From Candidatus Blautia stercorigallinarum (GTDB lineage: Bacteria > Bacillota > Clostridia > Lachnospirales > Lachnospiraceae): a stretch of DNA of 55,783 nt. The DNA lies in the NCBI GenBank assembly GCA_019112785.1, contig DXIQ01000050.1, positions 1 to 55,783 on the forward strand, written 5' to 3'. The notes beneath the pieces are model-generated. The model was given only the letters and a program-made list of their open reading frames with translations. It had not been told where the DNA came from and made no database searches. The position numbers and the translations under genes were made by a program. Shown here one piece after another: positions 8,378 through 17,197 of the stretch (position 1 is the stretch's first letter; every line of letters begins with the position of its first letter).

Positions 8378-8429
8378 AAGACTGCCTTATCCGGAAGCTT
8401 TTGAAGGCTCCGGGTAAGGCAGTCTTTTT
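8378..8429. terminator. Bidirectional intrinsic terminator (spoVG / rRNA methyltransferase)
   Basis: Long stem with arms AAGACTGCCTTA..CCGG and CCGG..TAAGGCAGTCTT, followed by TTTTT on the plus strand and a T-rich TTCTTTCTTTTT on the minus strand. It lies between the converging spoVG and methyltransferase genes. Confidence 0.88.
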
Positions 8430-8453
8430 GCGAAATGTGCGTGATACAGTACA

Positions 8454-9902
8454 CTAACACCGCCATCCGGCGGGATATTTGTTTTTTAACAGATTTCCGG
8501 ACACTTTCCCCCAGCCCAGGGAATAGCCGTCTGCGCAGACCAGATACCAGCCGGGCCCTTTGCCTGCTTCTGACGGGTCCAGGATAAGAGTTTCACCTCC
8601 CAGATAACGGTCTATCCGCTGGTCTGATGAAGAGAGGTTCAGGACCCGGGGATAATCCCCGGCAGACAGAGTCATAGCCAGGGGCTGACTGGGCTCAAAA
8701 CGGTTTTTTTTCAGCTCTCCCAGATACAGACCCCAGCGGAGAAACTTCAGGCCTTTTACAGATTCCGGCCCTGCCCCGGGAAGGGCATACACATGTGCGT
8801 TCCGTACTTCCAGTCTGGAAAGGTCCAGAGGAAGAGACACATCATGGAAGAAATCCTCCAGGAGAGCCCGGGAAGCTTTATCCGGCCCGGAAGCCTTCTG
8901 GGAGCTGTTTCTTTCTTTCCGGTTCCGGGAAGGGGCAGGAGAGGGGAGGACATCCGTCCCATTTTCTCTGGCAAAGACAGGTGTTCCTTCATCCTTTTTG
9001 GTGAGAAGGGCAAGAAAATGCCCTTCACCTTCCATATGATGGGGAAAGATCCTGACACATTTTTTCAGACGGGGATCTTTGTTTCCCCACTGGGGACAGC
9101 CTTGGGAAAATCCCTGGTATCCGGGGATATACAGAAGTTCCATCTGCGGAAAGTTTTCCAGGATAAAGGAGATCACACCTTCGTTTTCCTGGGGAGAGAA
9201 GGTACAGGTGGAGTAGAGGAGCATTCCTCCCGGACGGAGCATGGAAATGCCTCTGGCGACGATTTCTTTTTGCTGGCCGCTGAAGTAGTCAGGCCGGGAA
9301 GGATCCCAGGTTTTGGCTACATCCGGATCCTTGCGGAACATTCCTTCCCCTGAACAGGGGGCGTCAATAAGGATCTTGTGGAAATATTCAGGAAAGACCT
9401 GAGCCAGGCGTCTGGGAGTCTCTGTAGTTACAAGGGAATTTTCAATCCCCCACAGCTCCAGATTCCGCATAAGGGCTTTTGCCCTGGAGCTGCTGATGTC
9501 GTTGGCTACCAGCAGTCCCCGGCCTTTCAGGCGGCTGCCAAGCTCAGTAGCCTTCCCGCCCGGAGCGGCGCACAGATCCAGGACCATGTCCCCCGGGGAA
9601 ACCGGGAGACGGCTGGCAGGAGTCATGGCGCTGGGCTCCTGAAGGTAGTAGAGTCCTGCCTGATAATAAGGATGCCGGGAGGGACGGTCTTCACTCCCAT
9701 AGAAAAAACCGTTTTCCACCCATGGAATAGGAGTAAGGTGAAAGGGGGAGATTTCCAGAAACTTTTCCACACTTATCTTTTTGGTGTTTATCCGGAGTCC
9801 GAACTGACGGGGCGCCTGATAGCTTTCCAGAAAAGCCGGAAACTCCTCTTTCAGCATTTCTTCCATTCTTTCAAGAAATGCCTGGGGAAGCTGTGTGTTC
9901 AT
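8454..9902 (-). CDS. NOL1/NOP2/Sun (RsmF/RsmB-type) rRNA m5C methyltransferase
   Basis: SAM-dependent enzyme expected to methylate cytosine C5 in 16S rRNA. It has the SAM motif DLCAAPGGKATELGS, the DAPCSGEGMFRKDP motif IV with one catalytic Cys, and the second catalytic Cys in STCTFSPQENEGVI. The roughly 150-residue C-terminal extension, with LEVRNAHVYALP and LRWGLYLGELKKNRFEPSQP, matches the RsmF C-terminal RNA-binding module. A basic linker (PSRNRKERNSSQKASGP) joins the halves. 482 residues fits RsmF-like proteins in Firmicutes. RBS AAAGGA is upstream. The exact target cytosine is not predictable. Confidence 0.92.
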   Translation of the reverse strand: MNTQLPQAFLERMEEMLKEEFPAFLESYQAPRQFGLRINTKKISVEKFLEISPFHLTPIPWVENGFFYGSEDRPSRHPYYQAGLYYLQEPSAMTPASRLPVSPGDMVLDLCAAPGGKATELGSRLKGRGLLVANDISSSRAKALMRNLELWGIENSLVTTETPRRLAQVFPEYFHKILIDAPCSGEGMFRKDPDVAKTWDPSRPDYFSGQQKEIVARGISMLRPGGMLLYSTCTFSPQENEGVISFILENFPQMELLYIPGYQGFSQGCPQWGNKDPRLKKCVRIFPHHMEGEGHFLALLTKKDEGTPVFARENGTDVLPSPAPSRNRKERNSSQKASGPDKASRALLEDFFHDVSLPLDLSRLEVRNAHVYALPGAGPESVKGLKFLRWGLYLGELKKNRFEPSQPLAMTLSAGDYPRVLNLSSSDQRIDRYLGGETLILDPSEAGKGPGWYLVCADGYSLGWGKVSGNLLKNKYPAGWRC

Positions 9903-9944
9903 ATATAAATTCCTTTCTGTTGGTCTACCCTGGGATATACCGGA

Positions 9945-10382
9945 TCAGGAGGAAGATTTTCCCTTGTTTTTGTCCGGGCCGGGATAGAGAGTGATATTGT
10001 TCTTTGGGCGGCTTTTCAGACCGTCTGAAAAGATCTGGCGGAGCAGGAAGGAAACGGTGATATTAGGGGCCTGTTTCCAGAAATCGTCCAGCCAGTGGCC
10101 TGTTTCCATAAGCATTTCCGGCAGATCTTCATTGTCTTCTGTACATTGACTGTACAGCTGGTCCATCTCGTCCATAAATTTGTATCCATGGAGATCCCAG
10201 ATAAATCTGTGGAGATATTCCAGTTCCAGGTAATCGGTCAGCAGGGAAAGCCTGCGGAAATCCTGGAATGTCATGGGCTGCTGATCAAGGATCTTCTGTC
10301 TGTCCTGATCACTGCAGATGCTGTAAAATAAAATCTCATCCAGCATTAAATGTCTTTCAAAAGTACTTAATTTTTTCTTCAT
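9945..10382 (-). CDS. Conserved hypothetical protein, 145 aa
   Basis: I do not recognise this protein. It is mostly helical-looking, rich in Asp, Leu and aromatic residues (YLELEYLHRFIWDLHGYKF), with no signal peptide or membrane segment, and ends in a polar Lys/Gly/Ser tail (PDKNKGKSSS). GGGGGAAC lies 4-5 bases before the ATG. It sits 42 bases upstream of the rRNA methyltransferase on the same strand, so the two are probably co-transcribed. Confidence 0.7.
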   Translation of the reverse strand: MKKKLSTFERHLMLDEILFYSICSDQDRQKILDQQPMTFQDFRRLSLLTDYLELEYLHRFIWDLHGYKFMDEMDQLYSQCTEDNEDLPEMLMETGHWLDDFWKQAPNITVSFLLRQIFSDGLKSRPKNNITLYPGPDKNKGKSSS

Positions 10383-10714
10383 AAATGTTCCCCCGTTAAA
10401 ATGTTCTGGATTTATTATATAGCCAATACAGCTGTAAATCCATATTAAACTGATAATAGAAAATTGTATTACTGATTAATATACGAGGAAAACGGGCCAT
10501 TTATGACACATAACAGGAAAAAAATTTAAATTTTTTTAGATAAATGCAGATCCTGCCTGTCAGAAAATAATTTTACTTGGATTTATATCTTTGGTCAAGA
10601 CAATAAATCTACATAAAAATATATTAATTAATTGTAAAAGGGTTTCTTTTACTGTGTTTCTCTGTTATGATAAAAGATACGAAAAAAATGTAAAAAAAGA
10701 GCAGGAGAGACATT
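10383..10714. other. 332-base AT-rich divergent intergenic region
   Basis: No ORF or RNA gene is recognisable. It must contain promoters for the two divergent genes. On the plus side TATGAT (10666-10671) is a plausible -10, with a poor -35. A 7-bp inverted repeat GTAAAAG/CTTTTAC (10634-10640 and 10646-10652) overlaps the -35 position and could be an operator. Confidence 0.4.
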
Positions 10715-12067
10715 GTGGAATATACGAGAATTGATTTATTCTGGATTTTTATTGTTTATTCTTTTGCAGGCTGGTGCGCAGGTGTTATTGCCAATGCTAT
10801 GAGGAGAAAAAGATTTATCAACACCGGTTTTCTGAATCTGCCTATCTGCCCTGTGTACGGGGTGATCGGGGTGGCCTATTGTATCTTCCTTCCGGAATTG
10901 AAGCACAGGATCTTCTTTCTGTTCCTGGGAGGCGCAGTGGTAGCCTTTCTGGTGATCGTTATCACCGGCGTGATCCTGGAGAAGGTGTTTAACAGAAAAT
11001 GGTGGGATTACAGCCAGGCCAGATTTCAGTTCCAGGGCTATCTGAATTATCTGCATCTGCTGTTTTTCGGTGCGGCGGCGGTAGCCAGTATCTGGTTTAT
11101 AAATCCGCTGATCCTGGACCTGATACATATGCTGCCGGATAAGGTGGAGACAGTCCTGGAGATCTGTCTGGGGCTTCTGGTCCTGACAGATGTGGTCTTC
11201 TGTGTGGCTACGGTTACGCAGATGCACCGTTCGGCAGTCCAGGCGGCATTTTTTGACTATGTGCAGAATTTTACCGAGGACTTCGGCAATGCCCTTACAA
11301 GAAGGGTACAGAGACGTATGACAAAGGCCTATCCCAATATCCAGCTGGGAAAGATCCTGGAGGTATTGAAACCAAAGGAAAAGGCCACAGTCTTTGCCCA
11401 GGGCTGCAGTTTTTATAAGCTGGTATGGATGTTTATCATCGGCGCCGTTGGGGGCGTGGCGGTGGAAACGGTTTTCTGCCGGTTTACCATGGGAGAATGG
11501 ATGAGCCGGAGCAGCTTTGTCTGGGGGCCTTTCAGTATTGTCTGGGGCTTTGGATGCAGTTTCCTGACGGCTCTTTTATACCGTTACAGAGACAAGAGCG
11601 ACCGGTACATTTTCTTTTATGGAACAGTGCTGGGCGGCTTTTATGAATATGCCTGCAGCGTGCTTTCCGAACGGATCTTCGGGACGGTATTCTGGGATTA
11701 TAGCGAGATCCCCTTTAACCTGGGAGGAAGGATCAATCTCCTTTACTGCTTTTTCTGGGGGATCGCCGCAGTGGTCTGGATCAAAATCCTGTATCCCAGA
11801 TTTTCCCGCTGGATTGAAAAGATCCCTATGAAACCGGGAAAGATCATTACCTGGTGCGCAGTGGTGTTCCTTACAGTGGATATGATCATGTCGGCCCTTG
11901 CCCTTTACCGGTACAACGACAGGCTGACGCATCCGGAACCGGATAACGCCCTGGAAGCCTTTCTGGATCAGCATTTTGATGATCAGAGGATGGAAAAGGT
12001 TTATCCTAACGCAAAAGTACAGGGAGCAGATGGAACCTGGGAAAAAATGAACGAAATGAATAAATAA
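10715..12067 (+). CDS. Putative ABC-transporter type IV (CmpB-like) membrane protein, tandem duplicated
   Basis: Multi-pass membrane protein of the PF06541 'ABC_trans_CmpB' type, a poorly characterised Firmicutes family. It contains two copies of the domain. The N-terminal half has SFAGWCAGVIANAMRR...GFLNLPICPVYG and EKVFNRKWWDYS; the C-terminal half has GGVAVETVFCRFTMGEW...FVWGPFSIVWG and SERIFGTVFWDYSE. Both halves keep the W(W/-)DYS and GP/CPVYG hallmarks. A soluble helical linker (about residues 190-230) lies between. The GTG start has GCAGGAGAG upstream. The 450-residue length is about twice a single domain. Substrate and ATPase partner are unknown; none is adjacent. Confidence 0.8.
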   Translation: MEYTRIDLFWIFIVYSFAGWCAGVIANAMRRKRFINTGFLNLPICPVYGVIGVAYCIFLPELKHRIFFLFLGGAVVAFLVIVITGVILEKVFNRKWWDYSQARFQFQGYLNYLHLLFFGAAAVASIWFINPLILDLIHMLPDKVETVLEICLGLLVLTDVVFCVATVTQMHRSAVQAAFFDYVQNFTEDFGNALTRRVQRRMTKAYPNIQLGKILEVLKPKEKATVFAQGCSFYKLVWMFIIGAVGGVAVETVFCRFTMGEWMSRSSFVWGPFSIVWGFGCSFLTALLYRYRDKSDRYIFFYGTVLGGFYEYACSVLSERIFGTVFWDYSEIPFNLGGRINLLYCFFWGIAAVVWIKILYPRFSRWIEKIPMKPGKIITWCAVVFLTVDMIMSALALYRYNDRLTHPEPDNALEAFLDQHFDDQRMEKVYPNAKVQGADGTWEKMNEMNK

Positions 12068-12109
12068 ATATCTGTATGGGCGATGATGAAAAGCGGAGGA
12101 GAAAATGAT

Positions 12110-12637
12110 ATGAGAAAGTTATTAGTTGTGGTGGATATGCAGAAAGACTTTATTGACGGCGCTCTGGGAACGGAAGAAGCGGTGAAGATCGTAGGGCCGG
12201 CGGCTGAGAAAATACGGAAAGCCAAAGAACAGGGTACAGATATTGTCTTTACAAAGGATACCCATCACAAAGATTATCTGATGACCCAGGAGGGTCGAAA
12301 GCTTCCGGTACCTCATTGTGTAAAGGGAACGGAAGGATGGGAACTTGATAGCAGTTTGAAAGAGCTGGCGAAGGGATGCAGGATTCTGGAAAAGCCCACT
12401 TTTGGCAGTATGGAACTGGCCGGGATCGCCAGAGAAAAAGAATATGAGGAGATTGAGCTGATCGGACTGTGCACAGATATCTGTGTGATCTCCAACGCCA
12501 TGATCCTGAAAGCTGCCCTGCCCGAGGCGGTGGTACGGGTAGATCCTGCCTGCTGCGCAGGGGTGACTCCCGAGAGCCACAATAATGCCCTGAAAGCCAT
12601 GAAGGCTTGCCAGATAGAGACCGAAGAAGGAAAATAA
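12110..12637 (+). CDS. Isochorismatase-family cysteine hydrolase (nicotinamidase-like)
   Basis: Hydrolase of the isochorismatase/nicotinamidase fold. Counting from MRKLLVVVDMQKDF, the catalytic triad is visible as D9, K95 (EKPTFGS) and C125 (GLCTDICVISN). The metal-site DxH is present (D50, H52), but the following His spacing differs from classic PncA. 175 residues is close to nicotinamidase length, so NAD salvage is a reasonable but unproven role. The ATG at 12110 matches the family start and has GGAGGAG upstream; an in-frame ATG at 12083 is less likely. It is followed by an intergenic repeat. Confidence 0.85.
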   Translation: MRKLLVVVDMQKDFIDGALGTEEAVKIVGPAAEKIRKAKEQGTDIVFTKDTHHKDYLMTQEGRKLPVPHCVKGTEGWELDSSLKELAKGCRILEKPTFGSMELAGIAREKEYEEIELIGLCTDICVISNAMILKAALPEAVVRVDPACCAGVTPESHNNALKAMKACQIETEEGK

Positions 12638-12645
12638 AAAAATAT

Positions 12646-12789
12646 GATACCAGGGTCAAAAGGTTTACACACATGAGCTTGCTCATAAGTGGGTGTAAGA
12701 CCTTAGCGCTGACCGAAGCAACAGCGAAGACTGCGCAGCACCCAGCAATCCGTAGGTATCATAGTTGGGGGCTTTTGCCCCCCAACATC
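12646..12789 (+). repeat. Intergenic hairpin repeat family 1, copy A
   Basis: About 144 bases that share most of their ends with copy B at 25,354-25,550. Shared parts: the 17-mer ATACCAGGGTCAAAAGG (12647-12663), a 32-base identical block at 12673-12704 containing the ATGAGC-TT-GCTCAT hairpin, GCGCAGCAC and AGCAATCCG, then GGTATCATAG and a terminal GTTGGGGGC-TTTT-GCCCCC hairpin. The outer GATACC and GGTATC are inverted. The middle (12705-12733) is unrelated to copy B. No ORF. Confidence 0.8.
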
Positions 12790-12797
12790 AAAATATA

Positions 12798-12861
12798 GAA
12801 GCTGCCGCATTACTCATATTTCAAGAATAATATTCTTAACTTTGAGTAATGCGGCAGCTTC
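12798..12861. terminator. Bidirectional terminator-like stem between hydrolase and histidine kinase
   Basis: A perfect 19-bp inverted repeat (GAAGCTGCCGCATTACTCA at 12798-12816 with 12843-12861) separates two converging genes. T-rich sequence follows on both strands. The 26-base loop holds its own short AAGAATA/TATTCTT stem. Confidence 0.75.
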
Positions 12862-12865
12862 TTTG

Positions 12866-15271
12866 TTAATCGGTCTTTTTGGAGGTCTTTAAAAAGGTAA
12901 TCTCTACTGTGAAAAGATCCGCGTCTGTGAAAACTTCCAGCCTGCCGCCCTGTAGTTCGGTAAAGCTTTTGGCAATGGCCAGACCCAGACCGCTTCCCTC
13001 GGTATTTCTTGAGGCGTCTCCTCTTACAAAACGTTCGGTGATCTCGCTGGGGTTAAAAGTCAGTTCCGTAGCTGAGATATTCTTCATAGAGATCTTTACA
13101 TGATTTTCCGTATTCTCCATGTTGATGTATACCCTTGTATGAGGCATAGCGTATTTTGTAATGTTTACCAGGAGATTTTCAAATACCCGGTAAGTGCGCT
13201 GGGAATCCAGAGGAAGGATCACTTTCTCTTCCGGAAGCTGCCAGCGGAAAGACAGGTCTGTGGCATCGATCTTATCTTGAAGCTCCAGCTTTACCTGGCG
13301 GAGAAGACTGACAATGTCTACATCTACGATATGAAGCTGGACAGTTTTACTTGTAGCTTTGCTGATCTCGAAGAGGTCTTCGATGAGCAGTTTCAGCCGG
13401 TTGGCTTTCTGATCCAGGATCCGGATATATTTCTCCTGGGTCTCCCTGGGAAGATCAGGCTCTTTTAACAGATCCACATAAGTAATAATGGCAGTAAGCG
13501 GAGTTTTCAGGTCATGAGACACATTGGTGATCAGATCAGTCTTCATCCTGGTGCTTTTTACTTCCTCGTCTACCGCCTTGCGGAAACCGGCGCGGATCTT
13601 GTCGATCTCTTCCCGGAAAGGTTCAAAGACGCCAAGGTCTTCCGGTATGGTGCCGTTCAGGTTTCCCTGGGCCAGTTCATTGGTAGCCTGAAGGAGAAGC
13701 TGATACTGATCCTGGATCTTCCGTACATATTTCCGCAGAAGGAAGAAAAGAATCACAGAGTAAACGATCAGAGCCGCCAGTCCCCAGAACCACAGAAGGC
13801 TGATAAAGCCCAGTATGATAAAGTTGATAAGGACCAGTTTTAACAGTATCCGGGAAGCATTGTCCCGGAGATCCACATGAAGGAGTCCCTGATAGATCCG
13901 GCGGCACCACTTGGTGATCCAGGGCCAGAAACGGTAGATCAGAACTCGCTTATGGAGGTATTCCTTCAGTCCCATGGTGAAAATATGCCGGAAACAGGCG
14001 GCTGCCCAGTAGCACACGGCAAAGATCAGTACCCAGCCCAGAAGTCCCCACAGGTATTGGATCACTGTGGCCGCCTTCTCATAGAGACCTATGCTTATGA
14101 GCACACTTCGGATAGACTGATGATCCAGAGTGCCGGGATTAGCCGTTATGCTGACCGCGACACTGATCACACAAAGAGCGATCAGACATACCGGCTCAAA
14201 AGGATAAGAAAAAATTTTTTCGTTTCCGGTCTCTAAGGTTTTTATAAAAGGAAGGAGAAGAGCGGCAGCACATACAAATCCCACAAATGTCATAAAAAGG
14301 ACCACCAGATCAGCCCCTGTGCTATAGCCATCGGCATACAAAATGGAAGGATCATAGTCGGAAGAATAAGCTTCCAGGGCCGTTTGGGTCATGGCGAAGC
14401 AGTAGATCCTGTCCTGGGGCGGCTGGAAAGTGCCGGAATAATAATAGTAGTCACGGAGATATTCTCCGGGATCTGACCGGGCCAGCTCGTTTAAGGCCTG
14501 GGAGGCGTTATCCCTTTCATGGGTGAGAAAAGTCGTGGATTCAATATTTCCCTTTTTCCCATATTTGACCACAGCAACAAAGGCATATCTGCTGTCTGCG
14601 TTTAATACGGAATCGGTCTGGATATTGTTCAGGGAATTATAGAGAGATTCCTGGGAATCTGCTAAAGACTGGTTGGTGTCCAGAGTAGTCCCGTTTCCGT
14701 CCAGCACCTCATATTCAATAAAAGAGCGGATGTCAGAGAAATCATCGTTCCATTCGCTGTACATAGCGTCCTCGAAAGCATAAACGGCACCGCTGGTGTC
14801 ATCTTCATAAGTCTCTTCAGAGCTTTCTTCTGAAGAGGCTGGCTCCTCAGATGGATCATCGGCGGATCCTGCTGAAGATGGATCATCGGAGGCGTTTTCG
14901 CCGGATGCCGGATCCTGGGTCTTGCTGTTTTCAGGGGAAGCGCTGTCGGAAGCAGAGTCACCGGAGGCTTCTTTATCCGAGGTATCTTCCTCAGGGGTAT
15001 TTTCCTCTACGGAGGTATCTCTCTGGAAAAAGATCTCAAAGGGCGTCACGTCGCTACCATGTTCTCTCTGATATTCCTCTGCGTAGAGTACATAAGTATC
15101 TTTTACAAGCTGGTCCATTAAGTCTGTATTTGAGTAGGAAATCTGTCCGTCTTCTTTCTGACGGCTGATATAATGCGGCCTGATGAACATCATTGCCAGA
15201 GAAGGCAGGAGGATCACCAGAGCGATGATCAGGACTGCCAGATTATGATTGTTTTTCGATTTTGTATCCAA
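12866..15271 (-). CDS. Membrane sensor histidine kinase with acidic extracytoplasmic linker
   Basis: Sensor kinase of a two-component system. One N-terminal membrane segment (about 10-30) is followed by a long outside region of about 290 residues, several more membrane segments between about 315 and 520, a HAMP-like linker, the HisKA domain with phosphoacceptor H586 in NVSHDLKTPLTAI, and a HATPase domain with N-box FENLLVNITKYA and GSGLGLAIAKS. Residues about 75-175 are extremely rich in Asp, Glu, Ser and Pro and look disordered. Its start lies inside the end of the response regulator gene (29-base overlap), so they are co-expressed. The signal is unknown. Confidence 0.92.
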   Translation of the reverse strand: MDTKSKNNHNLAVLIIALVILLPSLAMMFIRPHYISRQKEDGQISYSNTDLMDQLVKDTYVLYAEEYQREHGSDVTPFEIFFQRDTSVEENTPEEDTSDKEASGDSASDSASPENSKTQDPASGENASDDPSSAGSADDPSEEPASSEESSEETYEDDTSGAVYAFEDAMYSEWNDDFSDIRSFIEYEVLDGNGTTLDTNQSLADSQESLYNSLNNIQTDSVLNADSRYAFVAVVKYGKKGNIESTTFLTHERDNASQALNELARSDPGEYLRDYYYYSGTFQPPQDRIYCFAMTQTALEAYSSDYDPSILYADGYSTGADLVVLFMTFVGFVCAAALLLPFIKTLETGNEKIFSYPFEPVCLIALCVISVAVSITANPGTLDHQSIRSVLISIGLYEKAATVIQYLWGLLGWVLIFAVCYWAAACFRHIFTMGLKEYLHKRVLIYRFWPWITKWCRRIYQGLLHVDLRDNASRILLKLVLINFIILGFISLLWFWGLAALIVYSVILFFLLRKYVRKIQDQYQLLLQATNELAQGNLNGTIPEDLGVFEPFREEIDKIRAGFRKAVDEEVKSTRMKTDLITNVSHDLKTPLTAIITYVDLLKEPDLPRETQEKYIRILDQKANRLKLLIEDLFEISKATSKTVQLHIVDVDIVSLLRQVKLELQDKIDATDLSFRWQLPEEKVILPLDSQRTYRVFENLLVNITKYAMPHTRVYINMENTENHVKISMKNISATELTFNPSEITERFVRGDASRNTEGSGLGLAIAKSFTELQGGRLEVFTDADLFTVEITFLKTSKKTD

Positions 15272-15956
15272 CTCCCCACACCACCTTTAAATATTTTGGC
15301 TCCTTAGGGTTGATCTCGATCTTTTCACGGATGTTACGGACATGGACCATGACGGTTTCAGTGTTTACTGCCCGTTCATTCCATACCCGCTCGTAAATTT
15401 CGTCTGCCGAGAAAACCCTGCCAGGATTTTTGATCAGCAACAGGAGGATCTTAAACTCCATGGGAGTCACTTTAACGGGAGCGCCGTCTACCCGGACTTC
15501 AAAGGTGCTTTCATTGACTTCCAGACCGCCGATGGTATAGACCGTATCCGAATTCTGAGCTTCTTTTTCCTGGAGTTTTTCCATGAATCTCCGGTAGCGG
15601 CGCATCTGGGAATTCACTCTTGCCATCAGTTCCATGGGAGTGAAAGGCTTTGTCACATAGTCGTCTGCACCGATATTCAGGCCCATGACCTTATCTACTT
15701 CCTCGGACTTTGCGGAAAGCATGATCACAGGGAAGTCGTGTTTTTCTCTCAGCTTCATGGTCATGGTGATACCGTCCATACGGGGCATCATAATGTCCAC
15801 GATAGCCAGATGAATCTCTTCCTGGTCCAGAACTTCCAGGCCTTCCACGCCGTCAGCAGCCATGAAAACCTGGTATCCCTGGCTTTTCAGGTAGATCCCC
15901 ACTCCTTCTCTGATATCTTTGTCATCCTCCACGATTAAAATGTGATTCATTTCCAT
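15243..15956 (-). CDS. OmpR/PhoB-family response regulator
   Basis: DNA-binding partner of the overlapping histidine kinase. The receiver domain has the acidic pocket (EDD at 10-12), phosphoacceptor D54 in AIVDIMMPRMDG, and K in YVTKPF. The C-terminal winged helix (about 140-237) includes LTPMEFKILLLLIKNP-like sequence and the ERVWNERAVNTETVMVHVRN recognition-helix region. 237 residues is typical. AGGAGAG lies 8 bases before the ATG. No target operator was identified. Confidence 0.94.
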   Translation of the reverse strand: MEMNHILIVEDDKDIREGVGIYLKSQGYQVFMAADGVEGLEVLDQEEIHLAIVDIMMPRMDGITMTMKLREKHDFPVIMLSAKSEEVDKVMGLNIGADDYVTKPFTPMELMARVNSQMRRYRRFMEKLQEKEAQNSDTVYTIGGLEVNESTFEVRVDGAPVKVTPMEFKILLLLIKNPGRVFSADEIYERVWNERAVNTETVMVHVRNIREKIEINPKEPKYLKVVWGVGYKIEKQS

Positions 15957-16075
15957 GATGTTACTCTCCTGTTTTATGATGTAAATATAAATTACAATAT
16001 TAAAAAGTGACGTGTGTAAAAACGAAAGATTTTCTTAATAATTATGGATAAAAACTTTCAGGGTCTGGTTACCCT

Positions 16076-17182
16076 TTATCTGTCCAGGAAAAAACTTTTG
16101 ATCCGGTCCATTCTTGTAGTCATGGAAGCCAGAAGAGCGTCCAGGATCACAAGGGCGGCCATAGATTCTACCACTACCACAGCCCGGGGGACAATGATGG
16201 GATCGTGCCGGCCTTTTATGCGGACTTCGATAGGCTCCCCCTGGCGGTTTACTGTTTCCTGGACAGAGGCTATAGACGGGGTAGGCTTAAAGGCTGCCCG
16301 GAAGACGATGGGAGCTCCGTCGCTGAGTCCTCCGGTGATGCCCCCGGAATGATTGGTCTTCTTAATAAGATTTCCCTGTTCGTCTACTCCGTAGGCATCG
16401 TTGTTTTCCAGACCCTTTGATCTGGCAGCAGCCATACCGGAGCCGATCTCAAAGCCTTTTACTGCGCCGATGGAAAGGATCCCTTTTGCCAGGGCAGCGT
16501 CCAGTTTATCAAAAACCGGCTCGCCCAGACCTGCGGGAACGCCGGTGATGACGCACTCTACCATGCCTCCCAGGGAATTGGTCTCTTTCATGGCCTGTTC
16601 CAGACATTCCTGGGCCTTCAGAGCTGCCTGGGCATCTGGCATATACAGGGGATTGCGGAAGATCTCTTCTTTATCAAAATGTGCTTTGTCAATGGTCACA
16701 GGTCCGATGGCATAGGTGTAAGCACTGAGGGAGATACCCAGTTCCCCTAATATCTTAGAAGCAACAGCTCCTGCAGCCACCCTGCCGATGGTCTCCCTTC
16801 CGGAGGAACGTCCCCCTCCCCTGTAATCACGAAAACCATATTTTCTGTCATAGTTCAGATCCGCGTGCCCGGGACGGTAATAATTGGCAATCTCGCTGTA
16901 GTCTCTGGAACGCTGGTCTGTGTTGGGCACCATTAGGGAAATAGGGGTGCCGGTGGTTTTTCCTTCAAATACTCCGGAGAGGATCTGTACCTGGTCAGCC
17001 TCCTGACGTTTGGTGGTAAACCGGGACTGGCCGGGTTTCCTCCGGTTGAGAAATTTCTGGATATCTTCCTCCTCAAGAGGCAGCCCAGCCGGGCAGCCGT
17101 CTATGACCACGCCGATAGCTTTTCCATGGGATTCCCCCCAGGTTGTGATTTTAAAAATATTGCCGAATGTAGATCCGTTCAT
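16076..17182 (-). CDS. aroC: Chorismate synthase
   Basis: Last step of the shikimate pathway: EPSP to chorismate, FMN-dependent. The N-terminal signature GESHGKAIGVVIDGCPAGL and the second signature GGRSSGRETIGRVAAGAVA are both present, as is the C-terminal GRHDPIIVPRAVVVVESMAA. 368 residues is the normal length. GGGAGG lies upstream. It is last of a four-gene minus-strand run (methyltransferase, ansA, DUF1294, aroC) with short gaps, so it is probably co-transcribed. No other shikimate genes are present here. Confidence 0.96.
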   Translation of the reverse strand: MNGSTFGNIFKITTWGESHGKAIGVVIDGCPAGLPLEEEDIQKFLNRRKPGQSRFTTKRQEADQVQILSGVFEGKTTGTPISLMVPNTDQRSRDYSEIANYYRPGHADLNYDRKYGFRDYRGGGRSSGRETIGRVAAGAVASKILGELGISLSAYTYAIGPVTIDKAHFDKEEIFRNPLYMPDAQAALKAQECLEQAMKETNSLGGMVECVITGVPAGLGEPVFDKLDAALAKGILSIGAVKGFEIGSGMAAARSKGLENNDAYGVDEQGNLIKKTNHSGGITGGLSDGAPIVFRAAFKPTPSIASVQETVNRQGEPIEVRIKGRHDPIIVPRAVVVVESMAALVILDALLASMTTRMDRIKSFFLDR

Positions 17183-17197
17183 GATGTTTCCCTCCTT

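Noticed and set aside
12646..12789. Repeat family 1 as a CRISPR array
   Set aside because: There is one unit per locus with internal hairpins and no regular repeat-spacer pattern, and no cas genes are present.
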